64,000 nucleotides of DNA, from NCBI GenBank assembly GCA_037954015.1, contig CM075691.1, positions 19,557,482 to 19,621,481 of the forward strand. Reading direction: 5' to 3'. The notes under the pieces are model-generated. The model was not told the DNA's origin, did not search any database, and was given only the letters and a program-made list of their open reading frames with translations. This stretch comes from Psophocarpus tetragonolobus (taxonomy: Eukaryota > Streptophyta > Magnoliopsida > Fabales > Fabaceae). Shown here one piece after another: positions 1-11,599 of the stretch; the first letter of the stretch is position 1, and every line of letters begins with the position of its first letter. The translations under genes and the position numbers were made by a program.

Positions 1-1891
1 AGAGTTTTCATGGTCTCACAAGGTTTTATAAGCGCTTTGTGCCTAATTTCTCCATACTACACCACTCAATGAGTTGGGTGAAGAAGGAAGTTCCTTTCTT
101 GTGGGGTGAAAAACAAGAAGAAGCTTTTCAACTTCTCAACGATAAAGTCACTAATGCACCCGTTCTAGCTCTCCTCGACTTTTCAAAAACTTTCGAGCTA
201 GAATGTGATGCATCAGGAGTAAGTGTAGGAGTTGTGTTGTTGCAAGGGGGGCACCCAATTGCCTATTTTAGTTAAAAACTCAATGGTACCCACCTTAACT
301 ACCCCACTTACGACAAGGAGTTTTATGCCTTGATTCGTGCCCTCCAAACTTGGGAAAATTATCTTGTTTCCACGGAGTTCATCATTCATAGTGACCATGA
401 GTCACTTAAGTATTTAAGGGGCAAGGAAAGTTGAATAAAAGGCATGCTAAATGGGTTGAATTTGTTGTAACTTTTCCTTATGTCATCAAATATGAAAAGG
501 GAAAAACAAATGTGGTGGTCGATGCTCTTTCAAGGAGGCATTCTCTCCTTGCCACCCTTAGTGCTCAAATTTTGGGATTTGATAACATAAAGGAAATGTA
601 CCTTTCTAACCAAGACTTTGAAACCATTTATGCTGCCTTATCTCCCAAAGCTAAAGATGACTTCTACCTATGTGAGGGGTACTTGTACAAAGAGGGTAAA
701 CTTTGTGTACCCCGAGGATCAATTAGGAAATTGTTGGCAAAAGAGAGCCATAAAAGTGGGCTCATGGGGAATTTTGGAATTGATAAAACCTTAATGCTTT
801 TGAAAGAAAAATTCTTTTGACTCCATATGAAAAAGGATGTCCAAATATATTGCTTGTGATGCATAACTTGTTTACAAGCTAAGTCTCGAGTAATGCCTCA
901 TGGACCCTACACACCTTCACCCACTCCTCTACACCTTGGGTAGATATTAGTATGGACTTTATCATTGGGCTCCCAAGAACCCAACGAGGTGTAAACTCCA
1001 TCTTTGTCGTAGTGGATTGCTTTAGCAAAATGACCCATTTCATTCCCTACCACAAAGTGGATGACACGAGTCAAATTGCCAGACTTTTCTTCGTTAGGTT
1101 GTTTGCTTGCACGGAATACCCTCGACCATAGTCTCTAATAGGGATGCTAAGTTCCTTAACCATTTTTGAAAAACCCTTTGGGCAAGGTTAGGAACTAAGC
1201 TGCTCTTTTCTACCACTTATCATCTCCAAATAGATGGATAAACTGAGGTAGTAAATAGATCCCTATCCACTATGTTGAAGGCACTCTTGAAAGGCAACCA
1301 CAAGTATTGGGATGAACATCTCCCCCATATGGAATTTGCATATAATAGGGTGGTTCATCGAACCACTAAGCACTTCCCTTTTGAGGTTGTATATGGTTTT
1401 AATCCTCTCACCCCTTTGGATTTATTGCCACTCCCTGACAATCGAATTTTTCATAAAGAAGGGGAAGCTAGGGCTGAATTTGTCAAAAAATTACATGAAA
1501 GTGTCAAAACCAATCTTGAAAACCAATCTAAGGGGTATGTTTCATCTAGCAACAAGGGGAGGAATGAAATCATCTTTGAAAAAGGCGATTGGGTTTGGCT
1601 TCACCTAAGAAATATTGTTTTCTTTCTAAGAGGAAGTCCAAACTTAACCCTCGAGGAGATGGTCCCTTCCAAATCCTTGAGAAGGTAAATAATAATGCAT
1701 ATAAGTTAGACCTTCTAGAGGATTATGGAGTTAGCACCACTTTTAATCTTTGTGATCTTACACCCTTTTTAGGTGTTGACATGGAAGAGGACGACCCTTC
1801 AAATTTGAGGACAAATCCTTCTGACGGGGGAGGAGATGATGCAATCCTACCTACCAAGGGCCCTTTCACTGAGCAATGGGTAGGAGGATAG
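1..1891 (+). pseudogene. gypsy pol remnant: RNase H and integrase
   Basis: Positions 39-275 encode the RNase H start (FELECDASG followed by the QGGHPIAYFS block) and end in a TAA where related copies read on. The frame shifts near 420-430, where a base is missing in the LRGQGKLNKRHA block, and continues at 431-820 with the RNase H end (VVVDALSRRH) and the linker before integrase. The integrase zinc-finger and core region, about 830-1,270, is readable only in pieces; it includes a PWxDISMDFI-type block near 938-965. The integrase C-terminus runs at 1,272-1,688 and then 1,589-1,891 in another frame, with KLNPRGDGPFQILEK. Several stops and frameshifts make it non-functional. The identification rests on block order and the close minus-strand relative at 34-37.6 kb. 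Confidence 0.9.
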
Positions 1892-2558
1892 AAGTAGACT
1901 TGCCTTGAAAAAACTCATTAAGAACCCAGCTTATGATGGAGATAGATATTTTAGCCCATAATCCATAGATTTCCCCTTGTAAATATTAATTAGCTTTTTA
2001 TTTCTTTTTGGGCCATGTATTTCAACCATTTATGCTAGTTTTTGGAGTATAGGGTGTAATTAGCTTAGGAAGAGAAGTAAGGGCAGTAGAGAGCCTAATA
2101 ACCTAAGGGAGTGTTGGATCTCTTTCCACACCCCCTCTTTAGGCCGTGACACTCCCCATGCTTAAGCTAGGTGCCAGTTTTATTGGGCTTAAGGGATTAG
2201 TGCTTCTAATCATAATTAGGCCCAAAGTCACACATTGCCTAGTTTTGAGTGCCTAACTCTCTTATTGGGCTATAAATACACCTATTCTCTCTTGTAAAAA
2301 TTACACTTAAATGAATGAACATTATTCCTTTGAACTATTTGTTCTTAGTTGAGTGTCATTGACAATCCTCTCTCTTGAGAAATCTCTTCCTAAAAGCTTT
2401 TATCAGGGACCTCTCCTTTGTGTCAATCCTCATAAATTTTTTACCTCATCTTTCTCCTTGGAGAAAGTGGCGTCACCCTTCCCCCATTTCCTAGCCTCTC
2501 CATCCTCTATCTTGTTAGAATAAGGAACCTTGGTTGAAGATATCAAGGGAGTGCATTA
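1837..2558 (+). repeat. 3' LTR of the first gypsy element
   Basis: The LTR begins TGATGCAATC directly after a purine-rich tract (GGGGGAGGAGA) and ends near GGGAGTGCATTA, where the solo LTR at 60.6 kb would give TGCATCA. Its right end is the reverse complement of the left end of that solo LTR, including the stretch around AACCTTGGTTGAAGATATCA. The length, 722 bp, compares with 697 bp for the solo copy. The pol frame runs about 50 bases into the LTR, as in its relative. TATAAATA near 2,270 may be the LTR promoter. Confidence 0.8.
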
Positions 2559-3700
2559 GCATGTTACAACATTTAATTTACTATGACCATTATTGACTGT
2601 TCAAACAATCCCATTCTCATAATATTTCACAAAACCACCCTATTTTCAAAATTATTGGGTCAAAGTATCCTCTCTAGGTCAAAAAGCCTTTGAAATCATG
2701 TTGATACTAATTTTCTCTAGTTCGTGCTCTATGGTCACGAAGGTGTTTTATCCCTCAGGGTATGATTAAAAGTTTTGAAATCTTAGGTTCAAAGGTAATA
2801 TGAATATTTTTGGAATTTTTAAAAATAGATTAACCATTAAGTGTGAATAACAATATTGGAGATATTAAAACAAAATGTCTTAGGCTAATATCACCTCACT
2901 ATTACTAAGTCCTAACTCTATAACATAATAATAATAAAAATCATGATAATGATGATGTTGAAAATGATGATATATAATATAATGATAATAAGAATATACT
3001 AATAATAAATTGTATATTTCTAATGATGATCTCTATATCTTATCTGTAATAGCTTTGATATTAAGGTGTTACAAATCCATTTTTGCCTCTCATAAGCTAG
3101 ATCACTCAACATAGAGATATCCCCTAATCTCATTTTCGTGCCTCTCAAGCTAGATCAGTTGTATGAATGATATTTGGTTACATATATGATTCAAATCTAA
3201 AACTCATGCAACACATATCATATTTATCTCAGCTCACATAGACCATTTTCAAAGCCAATTAATGTAAGCACATGCTCAAGCATGATTAATTAACAATAGA
3301 TCTTATATGCATGTTCAATTATGGGTCATTCATATTAATTCTATATCATTGCTAGGTTCCAGAAAATAAAATATCTTATAAAAAATACCTATATAATGAT
3401 AATGACCAGAAGATTGAAGGTTGAAGCTTGAAAACGTAATTAAGGTATCTTTTGGAAGCATAAAATTCGATATTATAGGAAGCTCGATGGAATCGATTAA
3501 AGATTCGAAGCATATGTCTACTTTAGCCAACATTGGTAGTGATAAAGAAGATCAAATTTTGAAGAGATCGAGAAAACTAAAAATCGAAGCTAAGGAACGT
3601 AAAGAGGTCAATAGTCATTTTTAGAAGTTTCTTTCTGTTGAAAATAAAAACACACATGTAAGCTTCTACATGCAATTATCCATTCTAACAATAGTCTATA
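2559..3700. other. intergenic, no gene seen
   Basis: AT-rich sequence with short ATA/ATG-rich microsatellite-like stretches near 2,920-3,010. GGTGTTACA near 3,065 resembles plant LTR ends but no partner was found. No convincing coding region. Confidence 0.5.
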
Positions 3701-4960
3701 TGTAAAGACCTGTTTTATTTAATAAGTTATAAATTCTTAAAGTAAATAGTATAATGAATTAACTTTAAGTTTTTACTTAGAATAATGAGTGAAATTGAGG
3801 TTTGGTAGGGTTATTATTAATATTAATGTTATGCGCTTGTAATTTGAGGATGATTAGATGGGTGGAGGAGTTAGAATTAGGAGCATAGGGTCTTGGATAA
3901 TATCTTCACTTGGAATTTTCTTTCTTTGTTAAAGACAACTTTTAGTGTGAGAAATAGGTAAGAGAAGTTAGATCCTTGTTTTAATTTTGAAGAATTAAGA
4001 TTTAAGAGTGACAAAGTTAATAGATTATGGTTGATTCAGTTTTTGAACTGAATTTAAATGTTATGTAAAATTGGTAGTTTAAGATTATTAAAGAATGTAG
4101 TGCTCTTTGAAGAATGAATTTGATGGAATTGACTCTTTATGATTGAAATTGGTAATACTTGGAGTGGTAAATGTAGTACATGTGTTTGTGATGTATGATG
4201 AGGAAATGTTTATTTATGTTGTTGGTTATGGACAGTTACAGTTGAGTAACTTTTCTTTGGATGAAATGTTTCATGATGTACATTGATGTTAGGTACACAA
4301 CTAAAGTCAATATAATATAGAATATCAAATATATAAGGGGATATACGTGTGACTTACATTGTGGTCCTAGTACCAAATATGTAAGGGTGCCTATAAGGAC
4401 ATACTTATGACAACAACTGTGTGTCACAAGGTGTCAAGTAAATACTAGACAATAGTTTGTGGTTGTCAGATGAGTATTCTTTAGACTTAAATTGGTTGTA
4501 ACACAGTGCAAATTGGATTTTTGTCACCAATTGGAAGGAATCTTAAGTCATCTTGGTGTCCAAACTCAATGTGGGTATTTCGGAAACTGTCATGTCATAA
4601 CATGTTGATGTGTTAAATGCTTATATTCAGGGGAATATAAATATGATTTACTTGATTGATATTATTGTTGCTATTAATTTACTTGTATTATGAATTTCAT
4701 GTATCATTATGCTTACCCTTGCATTGTGTGTATTTTGTATGACTGTGATGATCATATTTACACAAGAGCAGATACCAGGGGTGATGATGGAAGTCAGAAC
4801 TAAAAGGCATGGCAAGCACTATAAGGCAGCAGCAAAAGTACCTTTTGTAATAGAAATAGTCCATGCTTAATGAATGTATTAAGAATATGTATAGAGTATG
4901 TGTCAAACCAAATCTTTTGGGATGTTATAAGTATGTGTGTGGCTAAAATAGGATGTTACA
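3701..4960 (+). repeat. possible solo LTR of an unidentified element
   Basis: The segment begins TGTAAAGACCTG and ends AGGATGTTACA, giving TGTAA/TTACA inverted termini typical of many plant gypsy LTRs, and has a plausible LTR length of 1,260 bp. The flanking pentamers (CTATA and CTTTT) do not match, so there is no target duplication to support it. An internal GGGATGTTATAAG copy near 4,918 shows that such ends recur by chance or by local duplication. Confidence 0.3.
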
Positions 4961-5180
4961 CTTTTGATCATGTATGTATTGTACCTTATAAGTTTGTTAG
5001 AATGTAAATGTTGTTTTGATAGTGGTTTATATTTTAGTAAGTTTCTAAATTATGCAGTTAAGGTTCTACTATCTGTATAGTCTCACTGGGTAGTGAGTAT
5101 CGCCCAGCAAGCATTAGCCTCTGCCAAGCAGAATTTCAACTTTGCGCTCAGCAAGATGTCTCACCCAATTTTGCACCCAA

Positions 5181-5505
5181 CTATGTGTGTGTATCAGTGT
5201 TTGTGTGTGTCTCTATGTGTGTTAGTGTTTGTGTGTGTGTGTCTATGTGTCTGTGTGTGTATGTGTTTGTCTGTGTTTGTGTTTATGTGTGTTTGTGGGT
5301 ATGACTGTGTGTATGTCTGTGTCTGTTTGTGTGTGTGTATTTGTTTATGTCTGTGTTTGTGTTTATGTGTCTATATAAGTGTGTGTGTCTATGTGGTTGT
5401 GTTTGTGCGTGTTTATGTATATGTGTGTCTGTGTTTGTGTGAAGATGTGTTTGTATGTCTGTGTGTTTATGTGTGTTTGTGTTTGTGTGTCTGTGTATTT
5501 CTGTG
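5181..5505 (+). repeat. GT-rich degenerate microsatellite array
   Basis: About 325 bp of TGTGTGT, TGTTTGTG and TCTATGTG units with little else. It produces a long open frame of Cys/Val/Leu/Phe residues only because it lacks A-rich stop codons. It is not a perfect dinucleotide array: GTGT runs are interrupted regularly by TT, CT and AT, so it looks like an aged or compound repeat. Confidence 0.9.
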
Positions 5506-5620
5506 TTAGCACCATGGACAAATTATTTTGGACAAACTAGGCTTTCTCACTTGATATACTCTATCCTATCTTTTCGTTGGAGTATGTTAGCACCATGTAC
5601 AAATTATTTTGGATAAAATA
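5504..5620 (+). repeat. short direct repeat pair after the GT array
   Basis: GTTAGCACCATGGACAAATT at about 5,506 recurs as GTTAGCACCATGTACAAATT at about 5,587, each followed by ATTTTGGA. The two copies lie about 81 bp apart. They look like a small tandem duplication or the debris of an insertion. Confidence 0.6.
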
Positions 5621-8480
5621 ATCAAGCATCTCATTTGTTAAAATAAATTAATATATGAATATTCTAGTAAATAATCGTTTCTCTTATACATTTACTCATT
5701 TTTTTTGTCTCTCCTCTCTCACCAACAATATTTTTTTAAATCTTCTTCTATCTTCTTTGTCACTAATGTGGAATATTATAATTATAATTGTAATTATGTG
5801 TAATAATATTTTATAAATTATACATTATGTTAATATAATTTACATTTTATAAAAAATCAACATAAATTTATATTTAAATTGAATTTTTTAATTGAAAATA
5901 AAATAATTTTAATTTGATGTAACTTATAATCTAAAATTTATTTTTAAAATTATTATTTTACATAATTATTATTTATAATTATATTAACAATTTTTCTACT
6001 ATGTTCCCAAGGGCCCATTTTATCAATTACTAAAACTTGATTTCCAATGCAAATTTGAATGTATTTATTATGTGAATTTGAATGTATATATCTAACTAAA
6101 TCTTAAGTTTGGGAGTCTATTATGCGTAGGGAAGGTATTAACACCCGACAATGTCCATCTTAAGGACGATTACCTCTAATTAAACGTATAAAATTAGATA
6201 AATTTAAAAATATTTATTTCACCTTTAAAACATAATACCACTTTTATTTTATTATTGGTTTTAACATTTTAAAGAGAAAAATGTATTGGCTTTCTTTTTC
6301 ATAAAAAGATTTATTATTATTTTATTTTTTAACTAACTTATTTATTTTTATTTTTTAAGGCTCAATAGGAGTGGATTTCTACTCCTACCTACCTCCATGT
6401 ATAATGAACAATCGGAATTTACGTAGTTTTTGATAAAAATATTTGTGTATTGGAGACTTTTGATTTTATTTTTCTTTAATTTTAATATTCTTGTATTTAT
6501 TTTGAAATATTATTATCACGACCAAATTAGAAGTGCATCAAAATTGGTTACAATGATAATTGTCAAATTAGAAGTGACAATTATTAAATCATGATAGTTT
6601 TTATAATGACTAAATCAAAAGTACATTTGAAGTAATCATAATTAAAACTTTGCGTTTTATGATTTATATTTAAAAAAAAATCAATTTTAAAGAAGTTCAC
6701 GGTAATCAAATCAAAATTCATTCAAAGTGACCATTGTTAAATTTTTCTTTTAAATTAAATAATTTAAATAACGTAATAATAATTATAACAACTAAAATTT
6801 TGTTAAAGAAATCAAATGGAAAGTACATCTAAAGTGGTTATTTTAACTTTTAGTTTCCATTAAATTTTTCTTTTAAATTAAATAATTTAAATGATGTAAT
6901 AATAACTATAACAACTAAAAAGTGTATGATATTAATTTAAATGAAGGCTACTATCTATAATCACATATTTGTTAAATACACTTTCCTTGAAAGAGAGTGC
7001 ATCTACCAAGATTGATGGCGTAAACAAAAAAATCTAGAAATAAAACATTTGTGACTTAAAGTGAAAGGTGTGCACTCAGTAGAAATGCGGGTGCACAAAA
7101 AATGGATAACCCATAATGCTTTGGGTCAAGGTGGTGCGTCTAGCGATAGTTGGGGGTGTAATTAGAAAAGATACAATTTGGATAGGGGTGCATTGAACAA
7201 AAATGGGGTGCAAATAGAAAAACTTAAATAAAAAAAAACAAAACTTAACATGTGACTCTGCACGTTAAACGAATGTGAGAAAGGGATTTTGAATCCCTAA
7301 ATCAAAGCATGCACCAAGTTAAAGAAAGGTACATGAAAATGGAGAAGATAGGAGGAAAAAAAGCAACGGCATAGACGAGAACAGAAGGGCTCCTCATGCT
7401 ATCCCACTTCTGTTTCTAGTGGTTGTCTCCCCCGCCATCCACATTACTGGAAATTGCTTCCAGTGGTGTAAGTAATTTTTTCTAACTTATTTCTATTATT
7501 TTTTTACTGGGTTTTAAAATAAAGTAAAGAAAAGAGTGTAACTTAACACCTGTTGTAACTTTTCAAACTTTTTCACCTTTGTTCTTTTTCTTGCTTGTTT
7601 GTAGCTAGCTTCTGTTTCTGTCTTCTTGAAAATTTTTCTAACCCCTTTTCTCTTATTTAAATACATCTTTTTATAGACTTAGTTTGTGAATTTTGAGTCA
7701 CGGAATTTTTAATTTCTCCATTTATTGTAGATGACACAGACATGGCAATAATAGTGATATGTAGGTGTTGACTTCTGTTTCATTTTCGTTTTCTTCCTCT
7801 GTTACCCTTTTTATTTTTTTTTATTTTTCTTTTGTATTAAAATTCAGTGTTTGTCCTAAATGATATTTTATATGTTGGTCAGTGTATAGAAATAGCAAAG
7901 CATATTTTTTATTTTTTTCTAGATTTATTATTTACACATCTCAACATGCTAAACATAATCCCTTTTTGCCTAAGGGTTAAGAAAAATTTAATTTGTTATC
8001 CATACCCACTAATTTTTTCTCGATACACCCATTTATTTTTTTTATCTTTTTATGATTTTTTTGGTTTGAGTACACAAAGCTAGACAAAATTAGGTTTCTA
8101 CACTCTCCTACCCTTGTTGAATTTTATTATAAAACATTACTCCTTGTTTGCATTTTTTTGGGGGGTTTGATTGATATTAAGAAATGAGCGAAAGGTATCT
8201 CAAGAGGAAGAAGCTTATTAAAGCTAGATACAGACCCCATTTAGAAGAGTTTACATACAACTTATACATTTGAGCTTATCTTATGATATAAGTATTTATA
8301 CAAGTATTTAGATAAATTTATAAAAACACTTATACAGGATCCATAAGTTTTTTTAAGCTTATTTGAATAAGGTATTTAGAGTGACTTTTTAAAAAAACTA
8401 TTTTAAGATTATTGAAAATTTGCATTTCCTTCATCTCCCACCTCTCATTTTTTTTTGTCTCTCTCATGATTAGAACTTGT
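5621..8480. other. AT-rich intergenic DNA, no gene seen
   Basis: Two copies of a roughly 60-bp block (TTTTTCTTTTAAATTAAATA and on) start about 125 bp apart, near 6,740 and 6,866. The stretch around 6,110-6,180, with TATGCGTAGGGAAGGTATTA, resembles a segment I have seen in legume retroelement LTRs, but I cannot delimit an element. Around 8,210-8,400 the CTTAT/ATAAG-rich sequence resembles the decayed MITEs common in legumes. Open frames here are short and biased to Phe/Leu/Ile and are not credible genes. Confidence 0.5.
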
Positions 8481-8487
8481 TACTTAG

Positions 8488-8610
8488 TCTCTCTCTCCCT
8501 CCCTCACTCTATCTCTCCCTCTCTCTCTTGCTCCCCTTCTCTCACCCCCGTCTCTCTCCCTTTCCCTCTCTCTCCCCCCTCTCTCTATCTCTATCTATCT
8601 ATCTATGTAT
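8488..8610 (+). repeat. CT-rich low-complexity tract grading into (ATCT)n
   Basis: CTCTCTCCCTCCCTC-type pyrimidine sequence ending in CTATCTATCTATCTAT. Simple repeat; no coding value. Confidence 0.9.
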
Positions 8611-8812
8611 ATTCAAACACTTTATTTTCATATAAGTTTTGTTTTTTAAATTTGTATATGTAAACAGAAATAACTTATTGAATTAAAGAAGTTATACTAT
8701 ATGTTTTTCCTAATGGGACCACAATCACTATAAGTTGTTTTTCTTAGTCTTTATATTTTGTCATTATAGTCTATCTATGGGAGCTAAAAAGGCCTAGATC
8801 TATATCCTCTGC

Positions 8813-8815
<3 letters not shown>

Positions 8816-8891
<76 letters not shown>
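8816..8891. repeat. (TA)n microsatellite
   Basis: About 75 bp of uninterrupted TA. It directly abuts the CACTA terminus of the next element, so the transposon appears to have inserted at the edge of a TA tract. Confidence 0.95.
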
Positions 8892-8894
<3 letters not shown>

Positions 8895-9009
8895 TAATAC
8901 AAAAATAGGATACAACATTGGTTCTACAGTGTTTACAACATCGGTTTTGAAACCAATGTTAAATTTGGACATCAACATCGGTTGTAGAAACGCTGTTATA
9001 TCCTATGCA

Positions 9010-11199
9010 GATACTTTTGTAATTCTTAGCAATTATTTAGTGTTATCTGTAGCCCCACTTCAAGGAAATACATTCCCAAACCGAATTTACTTAATCAAAT
9101 TCTCTAAATCATATAATACACTTAAAATTAGCGAAAAACACACAAATATAGTGCATTGTGCACCAATAAAGTAACATGGAGGATGGAAAAATGTTCAAAT
9201 TTATTTATTTAAAAGGTGTACCCTTTTCTTAATTTGAGTGAAGATTAATTAAATAAAATAAAAAATGCTTAAACATTATAAAAAAAAAGTAAATTTGTAC
9301 TGAGTTATTATTTAAAAGAATTGTTACATCACTATTTATTTGGGTTAATTTCAAGCATCATAACCCATCTAATTTAGCTTGATAGCATTCCAAAATTTAT
9401 ATAAGTCAATTATAAACCAAAATAGATCATAAAATACCTAATTTAAGGTTCTAAATTCATTTAATTTTGTGAACATTAGTGACTTAGGGATGGTTCTGTT
9501 AGAACAGGAATTTTTGAAGGTGAAAAACAAATAATATGTATAAATTTTGTTTAAAGCCTATTCCAAAAAGTCAAACAGCTAAGAGGGAAAAAACATATAC
9601 TTCATTATTATTTGTCTCATCCTAACTCTCATGTGTCACATACTTTAATTGAAATTTATGTATATATAATTGAAAATTGATAAACATAAAAAAAATTAGA
9701 GATTTGAGAAGAGAAAAAATATTTATCAAAGAAATATTATATTGTTAAATTAGAATCTGTAAATACAATTTAATTTATCTAATAACTAAATTATTAATGT
9801 AAATGATAAGCATGCAAAGAAATAAAAGAAAAAAAAGTGAATCAATATTTTATTAGAGATGGAAGAACAAAGTTAATGCAATAGTGAACTCCAAATAAAA
9901 AAAATAATAATTTAATTTATAAAAATTTTTCTAACAAATTTAAAATATTAACTTATTTACATCAAAATAAAATATTAACTTATATTTTGATAATTTCAAA
10001 ATAAAATTGGTAACGACCGAAACAAAGAAAATGTTATCTTGTCTCTTTAATTAGTATTAAATAAAAATGTAACTAAAAAAAAAACTTATCTTTTCAATTG
10101 TTTTTAAGTAAATATTTTCACAATTGTTAAAACAAAATAATATCTTTTAAGTATTTTTGCATAGAAGGTTAAATTTACCTATTAGCAAATTCAAATATAT
10201 ATGATGTAGAATATTTAACTTAATTAATTTCACAATCGGGTAGAAAATAAATAATTTTATTCTTAACTATTTGAAAACATAGTTTGTTCTTAAAATAAAA
10301 ATTATAGCTAATAAAAAAATATTTTTAAAAGTTATAGTTACCGAATAACAATAAAAATTTACTTTTTTTAAAATAATAAATATGTAAGTAACACATTATA
10401 GGTGAAACTACTGCTACTAATAAAAAAAAACTGTAAGAGCTATATCCATACTGCTTATATCAATTGTATGGCATTTGCCTACAAAATCATCAATACATTC
10501 ACCATCAAACCATAGCAATGTAAACTTTGAAAACATAATTCTACCTACCCGCAAGAGCCAATAAAATAGAAACAATTGGGCGGTGTTTAACTTAACACAA
10601 GAAATAAAAATATTGTAAATCAATTGAGTCACCTCGTAATAGCGCCACAAATAAGAAGTTATTTCAAATAGTATAAATCAATTTAGATTCTCCTGATAAT
10701 AAAACCTCAAACATGAATATTGAAATTTAATTTAAGAACTAGAGAACAAAATCATGAGGCTTTTTACAACTTACATTTTGCTGTCCTGGAATAATCTCGA
10801 AACTGTAATGAGCTAAATTGTTTAGTGCTACAAGATTAGAAACGAACAATTATCTTATACCTTCTTTGTAAAAAGGAAAGAAAGAAGTAATGTATAGCTT
10901 GCTAATTGTTCATCTAAATTGATGGAAAGTAATCTATCTTAGGAAACATTTGGTAAGATATGTTGATACATCCTCACAGTCACATGAAGTCAATGTGGAA
11001 ACTAACTTTTACACACATCATGACAAATTTCTTAATGAATTGTTGCTAGAGATGTAAATAAATAAGAGATTCACATAGCTTAATTAAGTCTCTACACTAT
11101 AACATGGGAATGGTTAAATCTAAACGAGCCTGTTCTAAACATATGATGTACAAAGAAGTATTGAAAGTTTGAGTGAGTTCATAAGTAATGTATTAATAG
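9010..11199. other. interior of the CACTA element, no gene seen
   Basis: Very AT-rich sequence with many A runs. The part from about 10,430 to 10,960 is less AT-biased and could hold degraded exons, but no protein family was recognisable on either strand. Confidence 0.4.
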
Positions 11200-11212
11200 G
11201 AAAACAAAATTA

Positions 11213-11599
11213 GTGCAGTGTAAGAGATGTCACCATGAACGTGAAAATGCAATAACAAAGATTTACAATTGCAAGCAATGGGAGTGGGTGGGGGAGAAAG
11301 AAATGTCATGGGGAGGGAAGGGGAACAGGCAGATGGTTAGTACTTGGAGGCAGGTTCGAAGACATAGTATAGATGGGAGCGACCTCCAATTGTGTAATTG
11401 GGAGGGAGACGAGGTGCAATCAAGCCAAAAGCAAGGAGGAGAAGGTAGTGAGATGCAAAAAATGTGGGCAGCAATGAAAGTAATAGGTATTACTGGGGAG
11501 CAATCTGATGCGGTATATATAGCAGAATTACGAAAAATGGAAGACAGAGATAAGGCGGAAAAGGAAAAGAGGGGGATGAGGGAACAAGGGGTAGTCTAA
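11213..11599 (+). pseudogene. LINE ORF1 C-terminal remnant
   Basis: An open frame of 128 residues, highly charged (Lys, Glu, Arg) and Trp/Gly-rich, lies directly upstream of ORF2 and ends one base before the ORF2 frame begins. It has no recognisable zinc knuckle or RRM domain. Its position and composition fit the tail of a plant LINE ORF1 protein; there is no motif proof, and the true ORF1 start is missing. Confidence 0.5.

Larger units (their letters stand above)
1..2558 (+). mobile_element. Ty3/gypsy LTR retrotransposon, 3' portion, decayed
   Basis: The window opens inside a Ty3/gypsy element read on the plus strand. Going rightwards come the end of the reverse transcriptase, RNase H, integrase zinc finger and core, the integrase C-terminus, a polypurine tract at about 1,824-1,836 and the 3' LTR. 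The order RT-RNase H-integrase is that of gypsy, not copia. The 5' half lies outside the window. The family is related to the element at 33,408-41,459 and to the solo LTR at 60,557-61,253: polypurine tracts, LTR termini and pol sequence resemble each other. The target duplication cannot be tested because the 5' end is missing; GCATG at 2,559-2,563 is the predicted right copy. Confidence 0.93.

Noticed and set aside
5093..5509. Open frame of 138 residues, almost all Cys, Val, Leu and Phe
   Set aside because: It is a translation of the GT-rich microsatellite. It has no domain structure, and such frames arise in any GT-rich DNA.
8784..8978. Minus-strand frame with a long Ile-Tyr run
   Set aside because: A translation of the (TA)n array.
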